A DNA stretch of 64,000 nucleotides from Rhodonellum psychrophilum GCM71 = DSM 17998 (GCF_000381545.1 NZ_KB906691.1:1-64000), one strand, 5' to 3'. Numbered from the stretch's first letter, positions 26,190 through 35,827 are shown. Made by a program: numbers and translations. The notes: generated from the letters alone by a model not told the origin.

Positions 26190-26352
26190 ATGAGTAGCGG
26201 GGTGGATCGCTGCAGAAAAGAAGCTCTTTTTTCTTTCTAGTGTAGGAAATTCCCAAAAACAAGTTTGGGAACTGGTTCTTTTCAATAAAACCCCACAATT
26301 AAATTGTTGAAATGTGAGACAATCAAATTTTTTTGAAGGATTGGAGTTTAAA

Positions 26353-26772
26353 TCAAAGTCTGAAAGCCTGTCTTGCCGCAAGTTTCCAGTCTCCTTTTTC
26401 CTTTACCCACACCAACAATACGCCTAGGTTTACCGTGTTTGACCTTCCGCCATCTAGCGTTTCGCCAGAGAGTTTGTGTCTGACAATCGCAGTTTTTTTG
26501 CCCGAAAAAGAAATCGTTTGGTCTGTCAATATGATTGTTTTAAAATCCGATGTTCCCGAAACCAAGGCTTCTATGAATTCCTCTCGGTTTTCAATTTTGC
26601 CACTGGAATGACCATAGCTGAGATTCGATGCTGTGAGTTGTGTCAATACTTCGGTGGAAGGATCAATCATGGCAATGCGAAGGCTTTCGATGGCGGTTTG
26701 CACTTCTTTGTCTGATTGGGCGAAAGAGAAGGAGCAAAGAAAGAAAAGTGATAAAAACAGCAGGCTTTTCAT
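26353..26772 (-). CDS. secreted NTF2-like (DUF4440-type) protein
   Basis: A 139-aa protein starting at the Met at 26770-26772. It has a standard signal peptide (MKSLLFLSLFFLCSFSFAQ). The mature part is a SnoaL/NTF2-like fold: helices with TAIESLRIAMIDPSTEVL, then LSYGHSSGKIENREEF, and C-terminal strands ending VWVKEKGDWKLAARQAFRL. No catalytic role can be assigned. Confidence 0.75.
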   Translation of the reverse strand: MKSLLFLSLFFLCSFSFAQSDKEVQTAIESLRIAMIDPSTEVLTQLTASNLSYGHSSGKIENREEFIEALVSGTSDFKTIILTDQTISFSGKKTAIVRHKLSGETLDGGRSNTVNLGVLLVWVKEKGDWKLAARQAFRL

Positions 26773-26837
26773 GGTCAATAAAAGGTTTAGGTCGCTTGAA
26801 ATGGAAAGATAATAATTTCTTGGATATTACGGATTCA

Positions 26838-27014
26838 GTGGTTAAGGCTATGTCAAGCATTACCAATTCCATTCCATCCTTAAATCTCATTATAATCAGT
26901 CAATTGATTACTTTTTTAGACTTCTCCATGTCGACAATACGTCTAATTCTCCTAATAGTCTGGGGTTTTTATAGTTTCAAGCTCATAGGGAAACCTGAGG
27001 TGTGTTTCGGCTTT
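26838..27014 (-). repeat. dispersed noncoding repeat, copy E (diverged, full length)
   Basis: On the reverse strand this ~177-bp stretch aligns along its whole length with 53528-53700: CCGAAACACACCTCAGG against CCGAAATACGCAATAGG at one end, ATTAGGAGAATTAGACGTAT in the middle against ATTGGGAGAATAAGTCGTAT, and GACTGATTATAA near the other end. It is the most diverged copy. The rest of 26779-27304 holds no supported gene. Confidence 0.65.
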
Positions 27015-27304
27015 AATGGCTTTTGTCAAGAAATGTTTGGTGGACCACCTGCCAATATTTTTCGGCCTTTAATTGTCATTGCCAGCATTTTTTTAGAAAC
27101 CGTTCAATAAAGCCGCTTTTTGTATTTGTTGATGTATAGGGTTTATCAATTTTTTTTTCAACCGTTTGCTTAGTTGTGTTCTTTTGGGTCGAGTGCTTGA
27201 GCTTCGATGTTCTGATAATGATATCTTTCTACTCGAAAAATGGACTTGTATGAATTCCGGTTGCTCTAGAGGGAAAAAATAGTGGGTTCAATTAAAAGAA
27301 TCCA

Positions 27305-27342
27305 TCAAATGGGCCTCAAATTTTTTTATGAGGCCCATTTGA
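27305..27342 (-). terminator. perfect 14-bp bidirectional terminator
   Basis: TCAAATGGGCCTCA (27305-27318) and its exact complement (27329-27342) enclose a T-rich loop. It lies 16 bases past the stop of the reverse-strand lipoprotein gene. Confidence 0.75.
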
Positions 27343-27358
27343 GGGCTTCCTTCTAAAA

Positions 27359-27595
27359 CTAATTTGCGGTAGGCTGTGGCTTGTAAATGGCACCTGTAGC
27401 AAAATCAACAATTAAGCCAGGCATAAATAAAAGTATGTCAGCAATTAAAGCACCTACTCTTACTTCTCTTTGTGGTTCACCTGGTTGTGGCTTTGTTCTT
27501 TGGTATTCACTAACTGGACCACCAAAAACTGTCGCACAGCCAGTTACACTTGCGGATAACAAAACAATCAATGTGAAATGAAGGAGTTTTTTCAT
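27359..27595 (-). CDS. small lipoprotein
   Basis: A 78-aa protein with a lipoprotein signal (MKKLLHFTLIVLLSASVTGC; Cys at residue 20). The mature part is Pro/Gln-rich and then hydrophobic (ALIADILLFMPGLIVDFATGAIYKP), a pattern seen in small YceK-like or 'GlyGly-CTERM-free' periplasmic lipoproteins of uncertain role. It may share a transcript with the RDD gene 28 bases upstream. Confidence 0.7.
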   Translation of the reverse strand: MKKLLHFTLIVLLSASVTGCATVFGGPVSEYQRTKPQPGEPQREVRVGALIADILLFMPGLIVDFATGAIYKPQPTAN

Positions 27596-27623
27596 TTGTT
27601 TAAATTTAAAAGGTTAGGTTAAT

Positions 27624-27980
27624 TTATTTGTAAACAAGTTTGGTTTTTGAAAATCTATCGTGGAATCCATTCTGATAAAAAAGAAAGGATATAAATTCTA
27701 GAGGGACCAATCGCAATGCAGTTCGTAAAAGAATATTTAAAACTTTGGGTTTTTCATTGGTTGTCAATCCAACAACTTTTGTCTTGGTAAACATTTTTCC
27801 AACAGTTTGGCCTGTGATTGTTTCAGATATAAAATAATATAGGTAATAAATTAAAATCATTAACACTCTGAAGTCTTCTATTTCTACAAAATCCCTAAGG
27901 ATGAATGCCGAAGCGAAAACAAAAATTAAAAAAACAGTTGAATCAATAAGAAGGTTAATAGCCCGAACCTCAAATCCCAT
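27624..27980 (-). CDS. RDD-family membrane protein
   Basis: A 118-aa protein from the Met at 27978-27980 (MGFEVRAINLLIDSTVF); an upstream TTG at 28004 is possible. RDD proteins have Arg and Asp in the first helix and here the pattern R...N-LLID is kept. Two more helices follow, with the conserved SETITGQTVGKMFTKTKVVG between them. Family members are implicated in ion exchange, but the function here is unknown. Confidence 0.75.
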   Translation of the reverse strand: MGFEVRAINLLIDSTVFLIFVFASAFILRDFVEIEDFRVLMILIYYLYYFISETITGQTVGKMFTKTKVVGLTTNEKPKVLNILLRTALRLVPLEFISFLFYQNGFHDRFSKTKLVYK

Positions 27981-28004
27981 ATTTAGTCTCAATTTCTCCT
28001 GCAA

Positions 28005-28323
28005 TTCTAATAAAAAAAGGTAGTTTATTCTAATTTTGAATTAGTTATTTCTTTTTGAAAATCAATTAAAACCATTTTATTTCCTGTGATTTATTGAACC
28101 GATATTGTCTTTTGGGTTTCCATTTGGGCGTTATTTAAACCTAAGAAACAGGTGTTTTCTTACTTAATTAAAGAATGCGTAGGCATTTTTAACCCGGTTC
28201 AAAAAATCAAATTTTGGCGGAAAACAGTTTTGTTTGTTTTATGGTTTTTTCTTAATTAAAAAAGGTAGGCCCTCCTTATCGGAGCGCCCACCTTTTACGA
28301 TTTTGGATAGGAAAATCGGAGTA
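28005..28323. other. intergenic stretch with terminator at 28260-28296
   Basis: AT-rich. The only feature seen is a 16-bp imperfect stem (28260-28275 with 28281-28296, two mismatches) that can end the reverse-strand M56 gene. Confidence 0.55.
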
Positions 28324-29574
28324 TTAGCTAAGCTTAAATCGTATCGGCAATCGCATGCGCACATTCACCTTGCGTGCTCTTTGCGTCCCTGCATCCCAAT
28401 TGGGTGAGTTTTTGACGACTCTCAGCGCTTCTTCATCGCATCCTCCTCCGATTCCTCTGAGGATTTCGGGATTCGTGATGGATCCATCGGAATTGATCAC
28501 GAAAACAACATAAACAGTCCCTTCAATGCCCATATTCCGCGCCTCTGTTGGGTATTTTAAATTTTCGCCCAGGTATTTGCTCCAGCCCTCCATTCCTCCG
28601 GGAGGATTTGGTGGAACTTCAACGACATCGAATATTTCTCCCCCAACCGATTCGAGGACAGTTTCATCGATGGGGATATCAATCATTAGAGGTAGTGCTT
28701 CCTCTTTGGATTCTTCACAGGAGAAGGCAATCACCAACAAGGCCATCAAGGGAATGGCGAACATGAACCTCGTTTTTTGCAGTAAATTGGATTTGTTTTT
28801 TTTCATCATAAGGATTCTTTTTTTGGTTTGAAATTGGTTGAAATTGTTCATGAGTTGCTTTCCCCTTTCGGCAATGACCAGCTTCAGAAGGAGGTAAGCG
28901 TATTCATCTTTTGCATGTGATTTGGTGACTTCATCATCTACTTGGTATTCGTGCACTTCGCAGAGACTTGACTCCACAAACTTGAGTACAGGGTGGAACC
29001 AAAAAACCATTTTCATCAACTGAAAAAACATAAGGTCCAATGTATGGTAATGGCTTCCATGGAGGAATTCGTGCGCAAGGATCAATTGATGGTCATGGTC
29101 GCCAGGATTGTATTGAGGCAAAAAGACATAATGGAAGAAAGAAGAAGGTTGAAAACTGGGGTTGATTACGATGGTGTAACCGTCTTGGTAATGTTTTTCG
29201 GAAGCTTGAATCCGTCTGAATATCTGGAACAGCCCGATGGAGAAGCGAACAAATACAGTGAGGAATCCGACCCCATAAATTCCCATCAAGATTTGGGGCA
29301 AACTTAAAAGTGGGGAGGTTTGGCTTTCTGCATTGGTCGAAAACTCAAATTCGGGCAGGAAATAAATTGGATTGGTGGACAGAAGATTCGATTCCATCGA
29401 AAACCCACCTTCAAAGGAAAGCAGCGGAATGATCAGAGCCAGTCCGAGAGAGGCGAGCAAGTACGCGCGGTTCCACCCGAAAAAAGTATGCTTTGTCAAA
29501 AAGATGTGGTAAAAGCCATACAGCACAACCAAACAGATGCTGCCTTCCCATAAGTAGTTCAAAACTGGATTCAT
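28324..29574 (-). CDS. M56 (BlaR1-like) membrane metallopeptidase fused to TonB C-terminal domain
   Basis: A 416-aa protein with N-terminal membrane helices (about 5-25, 38-55 and 90-112). The zinc site is HEFLHGSHYHTLD near residue 167, with the downstream EYQVDDEV region. A further helix (about 270-290, MFAIPLMALLVIAFSC) leads to a periplasmic part. That part ends with a TonB-C domain (about 335-416: YPTEARNMGIEGTVYVVFVI). BlaR1-like proteins sense an external signal and inactivate the BlaI repressor. Bacteroidota versions often carry TonB-C instead of a penicillin-binding domain, so this is a general envelope sensor rather than a beta-lactam one. It overlaps the BlaI gene by four bases. 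Confidence 0.9.
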   Translation of the reverse strand: MNPVLNYLWEGSICLVVLYGFYHIFLTKHTFFGWNRAYLLASLGLALIIPLLSFEGGFSMESNLLSTNPIYFLPEFEFSTNAESQTSPLLSLPQILMGIYGVGFLTVFVRFSIGLFQIFRRIQASEKHYQDGYTIVINPSFQPSSFFHYVFLPQYNPGDHDHQLILAHEFLHGSHYHTLDLMFFQLMKMVFWFHPVLKFVESSLCEVHEYQVDDEVTKSHAKDEYAYLLLKLVIAERGKQLMNNFNQFQTKKRILMMKKNKSNLLQKTRFMFAIPLMALLVIAFSCEESKEEALPLMIDIPIDETVLESVGGEIFDVVEVPPNPPGGMEGWSKYLGENLKYPTEARNMGIEGTVYVVFVINSDGSITNPEILRGIGGGCDEEALRVVKNSPNWDAGTQRARKVNVRMRLPIRFKLS

Positions 29575-29945
29575 GATTCCTCGGGTTTGTTGAAGTTTTC
29601 GATGAGTTTTTGTAATTCCTGAATATCCTGATCGGAGATTTTATTTTCCTTGACCATAAAAGACAACATGTTTTGGGCAGAGCCATCAAAGTAGTTTTTG
29701 ACCAATTTGTTTAAGCTTTTGCTCTGATATTGGCTCTTGGAAATCAAAGGAAAGTATTCATTGGTTTTTCCATAAGACTTGTGATTCACATACCCTTTGT
29801 TTTCCAATTGCTTGATGATGGAAGCCAAGGTGGTATACGGTGGTTTTGGATCAGGTAAAAGATTCAGGATGTCTCTGATCAAGGCCTTTTCCAGCTGCCA
29901 AAGCAGTTGCATGACTTGTTCTTCATTGGGGGTTATTGCTTCCAT
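29571..29945 (-). CDS. BlaI/MecI/CopY-family transcriptional repressor
   Basis: A 124-aa winged-helix repressor. EEQVMQLLWQLEKALIRDI is helix 1 and the start of the HTH; YTTLASIIKQLENKGYVNHKSYGKTNEY is the recognition helix and wing; the C-terminal dimerisation helices follow (SLNKLVKNYFDGSAQNML). It should repress its own operon and be relieved by the M56 protease encoded next. A dyad-rich site upstream (29979-30001) is the likely operator. Confidence 0.9.
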   Translation of the reverse strand: MEAITPNEEQVMQLLWQLEKALIRDILNLLPDPKPPYTTLASIIKQLENKGYVNHKSYGKTNEYFPLISKSQYQSKSLNKLVKNYFDGSAQNMLSFMVKENKISDQDIQELQKLIENFNKPEES

Positions 29946-29978
29946 AATTTAAATGTAAAATTTCTTTTTCAAAAAACC

Positions 29979-30001
29979 TACGAAAAAATCGTAATACTAC
30001 G
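29979..30001 (-). promoter_or_regulatory. candidate BlaI operator
   Basis: Two overlapping dyads: TACGA-N5-TCGTA (29979-29993) and CGTA-N4-TACG (29990-30001). They lie 34-56 bases upstream of the repressor start, where autoregulation by a BlaI-type dimer would act. Confidence 0.55.
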
Positions 30002-30018
30002 AAAATAAAGTAATGATC

Positions 30019-30087
30019 GGTTTCGCTCCACTCACAAGGACACGTTTCTGCCTCGCAAATACCTGTCATCATGAGTGGAGCGAAACC
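30019..30087. repeat. perfect 16-bp inverted repeat with 37-base spacer
   Basis: GGTTTCGCTCCACTCA (30019-30034) and its exact complement (30072-30087). There is no T run after either arm. It may be a palindromic repeat unit or an RNA hairpin in the BlaI upstream region. The 500-base gap 29946-30445 otherwise holds the operator and repeat copy D. Confidence 0.7.
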
Positions 30088-30127
30088 AACGAAGAGGTTT
30101 TTTGTGGACTCCTCATAAGGCAAAACC

Positions 30128-30230
30128 TTAAACCCGTTTTATGCATTGTCAATTTTATTCCGGCCTGAAATTGTTTTATAATCAGTCGGTTGTTTACCCT
30201 TTTTGATTTCTCCCTATTGGACTATACATG
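30128..30230 (-). repeat. dispersed noncoding repeat, copy D (partial)
   Basis: Reverse-strand text ACCGACTGATTAT, AAACAATTTCAGGC, GGAATA and ATGCAT...CGGGTTTAA matches the right half of copies A and C. The left half is not clearly kept. Confidence 0.65.
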
Positions 30231-30445
30231 AGTATTCAATTAGTCCGGTTTTTTTGTTGTTACAGTCCTATTTGGGAAGCCTAATGCATCTTTTGGGGTA
30301 AACAATATTGGGCTTGATCAAAAAAGGATTTCAATTAAAACCGAACCAATTCGCATCCACTCAGTTCCCTTTGGAATAAAAGCGCAATATTTATTTCAGG
30401 GAAACCAATTTTTCACTGACACACAAAAAAGACAAGCAAAATTAA

Positions 30446-31504
30446 ATGAACGATATCCTTATCATTGGCGCAGGACTCAGCGGATTGACCCTTGCCCATA
30501 ATCTCAAAAAGAAAGGGATAAACTGCAAAGTCCTCGAATCCCAAAATAGAATGGGGGGAAGGATTCAGACTGTCTATGGAAAGGCCAACACGCCTATGGA
30601 AATGGGCGCAACCTGGTTTGGAGGAGTCCATCAAAATCTCCTGAAATTATTGGAAGAGTTGGATCTTGGATATTTCAAACAAAAAGAATCCGGGATCGCC
30701 ATTTTCGAGACGATGTCCTTCGAGCCTCCCCATCAGTATTTTGTACCTGAGTCGGGATCATCCTCTTTGCGCATCAAAGACGGTACCTATCGGATCATCG
30801 AGGTTTTGGCTGAAAAGATTGGGGTCGAAAATATCCAATTGGAAACTGAAATCACCCAAATCAGAGAGGAAGGGGAGTTCATCAGATTGATGGACAATAA
30901 TGGACAGGAATACTTGTGCAAAATTCTGGTCATCGCAATGCCACCACGCGTGCTTTTGGGCAATGTGGAAATCACGCCAAAATTTCCCAAAGAAGTACTG
31001 GAAGTGATGCAAAACGTGCAGACTTGGATGAGCGGATCGGTGAAATTCTCCGTGGAGTATTCCTCTCCGTTTTGGACCCAAAAGGGTTATTCGGGATCTG
31101 TGTACAGCCAATCGGGTTTGGCAACGGAAATCTACGACCATACCAACTTTGAGGGCTCAAAATTTGCACTGAAGGGCTTTCTGAACGGAAGTGCATCCTC
31201 TTTAACTATAGAACAGCGAAAAATCAGGGTGATCCAACAACTGGAACATTATTATGGTCAGGAAGCAACACAATTTCTAAGTTACCAGGACAATATCTGG
31301 GATGGAAAGTTTATCAAATCAAAGGATGACGGTTTTCTCCTCCCCCACCAAAACAATGGACATCCCATTTTGCAACAAGGGCATTGGGGGAACAAATTGT
31401 TTTTTGCGGGAGCGGAGAGCGGTAAACCTTACGGCGGTTATATGGACGCAGCGGTAAATGCTGCCAATGTAGTTTCAACCCAAATCACCCAACTCCTTTT
31501 GTGA
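30446..31504 (+). CDS. FAD-dependent amine oxidase/oxidoreductase
   Basis: A 352-aa flavoprotein of the monoamine-oxidase family. The Rossmann motif IIGAGLSGLTLAHNL is at residues 5-19, followed by the acidic end of strand 2 (VLESQNRMGGRIQT) and the GGR contact with FAD. The C-terminal FAD motif is LFFAGAESGKPYGGYMDAAVNAA. It is slightly short for the family (usually 430-480), so the substrate domain is compact. The substrate is unknown. Confidence 0.85.
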   Translation: MNDILIIGAGLSGLTLAHNLKKKGINCKVLESQNRMGGRIQTVYGKANTPMEMGATWFGGVHQNLLKLLEELDLGYFKQKESGIAIFETMSFEPPHQYFVPESGSSSLRIKDGTYRIIEVLAEKIGVENIQLETEITQIREEGEFIRLMDNNGQEYLCKILVIAMPPRVLLGNVEITPKFPKEVLEVMQNVQTWMSGSVKFSVEYSSPFWTQKGYSGSVYSQSGLATEIYDHTNFEGSKFALKGFLNGSASSLTIEQRKIRVIQQLEHYYGQEATQFLSYQDNIWDGKFIKSKDDGFLLPHQNNGHPILQQGHWGNKLFFAGAESGKPYGGYMDAAVNAANVVSTQITQLLL

Positions 31505-31604
31505 AACAGACTTGCGAAAATTTCGGTGGTTTTTTACCGACCGTCATTTTTCAAATTTTTTTATGTTTTAATAACCTAATTTAGATGGTAACAAAACCAT
31601 TCAA

Positions 31605-34600
31605 ATGATGAGAAAGATTTTACAGCTGATCTTGGTCTGTGGCCTGATGTTATCTTTTGGCTTGCCAAATGAGACCAAGGCCCAAACCTATGATGAAAAA
31701 GTATACGATGCCGTCCAATGGCGGTTGGTGGGACCACACAGAGGAGGCCGATCTGCGGCAGTCGCGGGAGTAGCTTCCGAAAAAAACACCTATTATTTTG
31801 GCGCCACGGGTGGCGGTGTCTGGAAAACCACAGATGGAGGCAGGAATTGGGGCAATATTTCTGACGGATACTTTGGGGGCTCGATAGGCGCGGTCACCGT
31901 TGCCGAATCAGACCCAAACATCATCTATGTGGGTGGTGGAGAAAAAACCGTCCGCGGAAATGTTTCTTACGGTTATGGCATGTGGAAAAGTACAGATGCC
32001 GGCAAAACCTGGGCCCAAACAGGTTTGGAGGAATCCCGTTTTATCTCCAGAGTGAGAATCCACCCAACCAATCCCGATGTTGTTTATGCAGCGCTATTGG
32101 GGGATATTTTTAAGCCTACCGAAATGCGTGGGGTTTACAAAACCATGGATGGTGGCAAAACCTGGGAGAGGAAACTGTATGTAGGCGATGTGGCAGGAGC
32201 GGTGGATCTGATATTGGATCCAAACAACCCAGAAACCCTATACGCCACTACATGGGATGTAAAAAGGACACCTTACAGTTTGGAAAGTGGTGGGCCGAAT
32301 TCCAAAATCTTCAAAAGTACAGATGGCGGGGAAAACTGGACCGAAATCTCCAGAAACAAAGGATTGCCCGCAGGTTTATTGGGTATCATGGGCATTACAG
32401 TGTCTCCTTTGAATTCGAACAGGCTTTGGGCTATTGTGGAAAACCTCGAAGGGGGAGTTTTTCGCTCTGATGATGGCGGGGAAACTTGGGAGAAAACCAA
32501 TGAAGACAGAAGCCTAAGACAAAGAGCTTGGTATTATACCCGAATCTATGCCGACACGCAGGATGAAAACATTGTCTACGTTGTCAATGTCGATTACCAC
32601 AAATCAACCGACGGAGGAAAGACATTTAAATCCTCTAGTGCGCCACACGGTGACCATCACGATCTTTGGATAGACCCCAATGACAATCAGCGAATGGTCA
32701 TCGCCGATGATGGCGGTGCCCAGGTTTCCTATGACGGGGGCACTTCTTGGTCCACGTACATGAACCAACCCACCGCTCAGTTTTACAGAGTCACCACGGA
32801 CAATCATTTCCCCTACCGGATTTATGGTGCACAGCAGGACAATTCTACCATGCGCATCAACCATAGAAACGAAGGGGCAGCCATTACGGAAAAAGATTGG
32901 GAAGTAAGTGCCGGCAGTGAAAGTGGCTGGTTGGCCGTAGATCCAAATGACAATGACATCGTCTTTGGAGGGAATTATGGTGGACTGCTTCAATACCTAG
33001 ACCACAAGTCAGGCGCAAAAAGGAACGTCAATGTCTATCCCGACAATCCGATGGGCCACGGTGCCGAGGGGATGAAGTTTCGATTCCAGTGGAATTTCCC
33101 GATTTTCTTTTCCCCCCACGATTCCAATGTGCTTTATACCACATCCAATCAATTTCACAGATCGAGCAACAAGGGGCAGAGTTGGGAAACATTCTCTCCT
33201 GATTTGACCAGGAACGCAAAAGACAAACTCGGTCCTTCAGGCGGGCCGATCACCAAGGACAACACTTCCGTAGAGTATTACAGCACAATCTTTACGGCCG
33301 CAGAATCCCCTCTGAAAAAAGGAGTGATCTGGGCAGGATCCGATGATGGACTTGTCCATGTCACGCAGGACAACGGTAAAACTTGGGAAAATGTAACGCC
33401 AAAAGATTTGCCGGAATGGACCCAAGTCAACAGCATGGAGGGTCATCCTTTTGAGGAAGGTGGATTGTACTTTGCAGCGACTGCCTACAAAAACGGTGAT
33501 TTTGCACCTTACCTTTACAAAACCACCGACTACGGCAAAACCTGGACAAAAATAGTAAAGGGAATCGATGCCCAACATTTCACCAGGGTAGTGAGAGCAG
33601 ATCCTGCCAAAAAAGGAATCCTTTATGCGGGTACCGAAACAGGGATGTATATTTCCTTTGATGACGGTGCCAACTGGCAAAGCTTCCAAATGAATCTTCC
33701 GATCGTGCCCATCACGGATTTGACGATCAAAGAAAACAATTTGATTGCGGCGACACAGGGGAGAAGTTTCTGGATCATCGATGACTTGACCGTCTTTCAT
33801 CAGTTGGCAGAAAATGTGGGGAGCAAACCTTTTCACCTTTTTCAACCCCAGGATTCTTATAGTTTAGATGGTGTAAGAAAGGAATCCACTACGGCTGGGA
33901 CAAACAGACCTGGAGGAGTATTGGTCTATTATCATTTAAAAGACGAACCAAAGGAGGAAGTCAGGTTGGAGTTTTACGACAAACAAAAAAAACTTGTCCA
34001 TCAGTTTTCCTCAAAGGGCATTGAAGGGGATACTTTGAAATACAAAACCGGATCCAATGAATTCAATTGGAATCTCAGGATTCCTGATGCAAGGAAGTTT
34101 GAAGGAATGATCATGTGGTCGGGTCCTTTGAGAGGTCCTAAGGTGGTGCCAGGAGATTATTCAGTTCGCCTGATTGTGGACGGTCAGGCTCAGGAGCATG
34201 GTTTCAAAGTCTTGCCGGACAAAAGGTATCCGACAACTCAGGAAGATCTTCAAGCAAAATTTGATTTCTTGCTCAGTGTTAGGGATAAATTGACCGAAAC
34301 CCATGAGGCCATCATTCTGATCAGAAAATACAAAGAGGAGCTCCATACCATTTTAGAAAAAGATCCGAAACAAAAAAGAAGGATCGATCCGATTGTCAAA
34401 ACGATTTCTGATATCGAAAAGGAACTTTACCAGACACAAAACAGCAGTGGCCAGGATCCCTTAAACTATCCTATCCGACTCAATAATAAGCTTGCTCACT
34501 TGAATGTGATCGCAGGAACCGGGGAATTTAAGCCTACCGATTCAGCAGAGGAAGTGAGGGTAGAAATCACCCGGCAGATCAATATCCAATTGACCAAATT

Positions 34601-34676
34601 CAAAGAGATCGAAAAAACCCAGATTTCTAAAATTTTGAATATTGAAGAAATGAAAACCGAGTTGAAAATGAAATAA
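31605..34676 (+). CDS. secreted Asp-box (BNR/sortilin-like) repeat protein
   Basis: A 1,023-aa protein with a signal peptide (KILQLILVCGLMLSFGLPNETKAQ). It has many BNR/Asp-box turns of the form T(D/T)GGKTW or S-D-x-G-x-x-W: near residues 72, 121, 180, 239 and 288, then further ones after 500. These form the large beta-propeller of the VPS10/sortilin family. A C-terminal helical tail (about 880-1020, rich in Lys and Glu) follows. Bacteroidota homologues are common and mostly uncharacterised; no glycosidase motif is evident. ATG 31605 and 31608 are both possible. Confidence 0.8.
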   Translation: MMRKILQLILVCGLMLSFGLPNETKAQTYDEKVYDAVQWRLVGPHRGGRSAAVAGVASEKNTYYFGATGGGVWKTTDGGRNWGNISDGYFGGSIGAVTVAESDPNIIYVGGGEKTVRGNVSYGYGMWKSTDAGKTWAQTGLEESRFISRVRIHPTNPDVVYAALLGDIFKPTEMRGVYKTMDGGKTWERKLYVGDVAGAVDLILDPNNPETLYATTWDVKRTPYSLESGGPNSKIFKSTDGGENWTEISRNKGLPAGLLGIMGITVSPLNSNRLWAIVENLEGGVFRSDDGGETWEKTNEDRSLRQRAWYYTRIYADTQDENIVYVVNVDYHKSTDGGKTFKSSSAPHGDHHDLWIDPNDNQRMVIADDGGAQVSYDGGTSWSTYMNQPTAQFYRVTTDNHFPYRIYGAQQDNSTMRINHRNEGAAITEKDWEVSAGSESGWLAVDPNDNDIVFGGNYGGLLQYLDHKSGAKRNVNVYPDNPMGHGAEGMKFRFQWNFPIFFSPHDSNVLYTTSNQFHRSSNKGQSWETFSPDLTRNAKDKLGPSGGPITKDNTSVEYYSTIFTAAESPLKKGVIWAGSDDGLVHVTQDNGKTWENVTPKDLPEWTQVNSMEGHPFEEGGLYFAATAYKNGDFAPYLYKTTDYGKTWTKIVKGIDAQHFTRVVRADPAKKGILYAGTETGMYISFDDGANWQSFQMNLPIVPITDLTIKENNLIAATQGRSFWIIDDLTVFHQLAENVGSKPFHLFQPQDSYSLDGVRKESTTAGTNRPGGVLVYYHLKDEPKEEVRLEFYDKQKKLVHQFSSKGIEGDTLKYKTGSNEFNWNLRIPDARKFEGMIMWSGPLRGPKVVPGDYSVRLIVDGQAQEHGFKVLPDKRYPTTQEDLQAKFDFLLSVRDKLTETHEAIILIRKYKEELHTILEKDPKQKRRIDPIVKTISDIEKELYQTQNSSGQDPLNYPIRLNNKLAHLNVIAGTGEFKPTDSAEEVRVEITRQINIQLTKFKEIEKTQISKILNIEEMKTELKMK

Positions 34677-34697
34677 TGTCCTGCAAAGGATGGCTTT

Positions 34698-34728
34698 AAA
34701 AAGTCCGCTGATTTCAGCGGACTTTTTT
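34698..34728 (+). terminator. strong Rho-independent terminator
   Basis: AAAAGTCCGCTGA pairs perfectly with TCAGCGGACTTTT and a T run follows. It ends the Asp-box gene. Nothing else is supported in 34729-35000. Confidence 0.85.
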
Positions 34729-35000
34729 TTTGTCTGTGGGAAAAGTACATAGAGTTGTTGATTTTCAATTTATATTTTTGAAAACCTGGGAATGCCGATG
34801 ATTTTCTCGCCTTGAGATTTCCTCTAACTGGATGGCCGTATCCATTGTTTTTCAGGTAAAGGTTTGAGTCCGTTTCACTTATCGTTATCTTTAAAATCGG
34901 AGCAAAAAAACGGAAGAAATGCATTCTGTTTTTTGCCCGGATTTTTATGTTTAAATGATATAGGTTTGGTAAATGAACCTACTGACTTGTTCTCCTATCG

Positions 35001-35774
35001 ATGAAATCATTGGTTAAATATTTGAAAAAAAGAGAGGCCGAGATCCTTTTTCTCTTGAGAAAGGCCAAGGAGGACTTCACGGTAAATGACTTTCATAAGC
35101 TTAGAGTTGAAATCAAAAAACTAAATGCGTTTTTCGAAATGGTGGATTTTTGTGTCTCAGGTTTTAAAAGGGGAAAAAAATACAAACCATTCAGACTGAT
35201 TTTTAAACAGGCAGGGAGAGTGAGGGAACTGCAGGTGGAGGAGGAGATGCTGAGCGCTTTTTTTATGGAAAATTCGTTGCAGGATTATAGACTGGAATTG
35301 AGTCGTGCATTAGAGAAGGAAAAAGAATCTTTTTTTTCAATTAATGATCAAAAAAAGCAAGACTTGCTTCAAGATAAAATCTTAAAAACCATTCCTTTTC
35401 TGAAAAAAATAAACAGGAAAAAAATGGCGGCATACATGGAGTTTGCCTGGAAGAAAATCGAGAAAATACTTGAACAAGAAAACCTGCTTTCCGAAAACCT
35501 TCATTTTTTACGCAAGCGCATCAAGAAACTTCTGTACAACAGGGTGCTGGTTTCAAAGGGCGGAGGAAAAAAAACCGTTTCGATTACGGATGATTTATCC
35601 GACATGTTGGGAAAGTGGAATGATGGACAGGTAATCCTCAATCGTTTGGAGGCAGCCATGAATTCTGGAAAAATCAAGCCGGGTGAACTCCTCCAAATCG
35701 AAAATCTAAAGGCACAAATCATGTCCAACAATGCACAAATGTTTGACCAAATCAAGCTCAGCATCCATTCTTAG
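35001..35774 (+). CDS. CHAD-domain protein
   Basis: A 257-aa helical, very basic protein. The first part has the CHAD signature: conserved His and basic residues in DFHKLRVEIKKLNAFFEMVD (about 29-48), and a second half with LHFLRKRIKKLLYN (about 167-180). CHAD domains bind polyphosphate or phosphorylated partners. No CYTH triphosphatase domain is fused here. Confidence 0.8.
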   Translation: MKSLVKYLKKREAEILFLLRKAKEDFTVNDFHKLRVEIKKLNAFFEMVDFCVSGFKRGKKYKPFRLIFKQAGRVRELQVEEEMLSAFFMENSLQDYRLELSRALEKEKESFFSINDQKKQDLLQDKILKTIPFLKKINRKKMAAYMEFAWKKIEKILEQENLLSENLHFLRKRIKKLLYNRVLVSKGGGKKTVSITDDLSDMLGKWNDGQVILNRLEAAMNSGKIKPGELLQIENLKAQIMSNNAQMFDQIKLSIHS

Positions 35775-35827
35775 GTCAATTGCTGAAAGCGAGCTGAATT
35801 TTTTTTCGTAAATCCCAAAGATCCTTT

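Noticed and set aside
26640-27110. Forward open frame of 156 codons
   Set aside because: It overlaps the NTF2-like gene on the other strand and the dispersed repeat copy E; its composition is not protein-like.
33237-33845. Reverse-strand open frame of 202 codons
   Set aside because: Antisense shadow of the Asp-box repeat gene.
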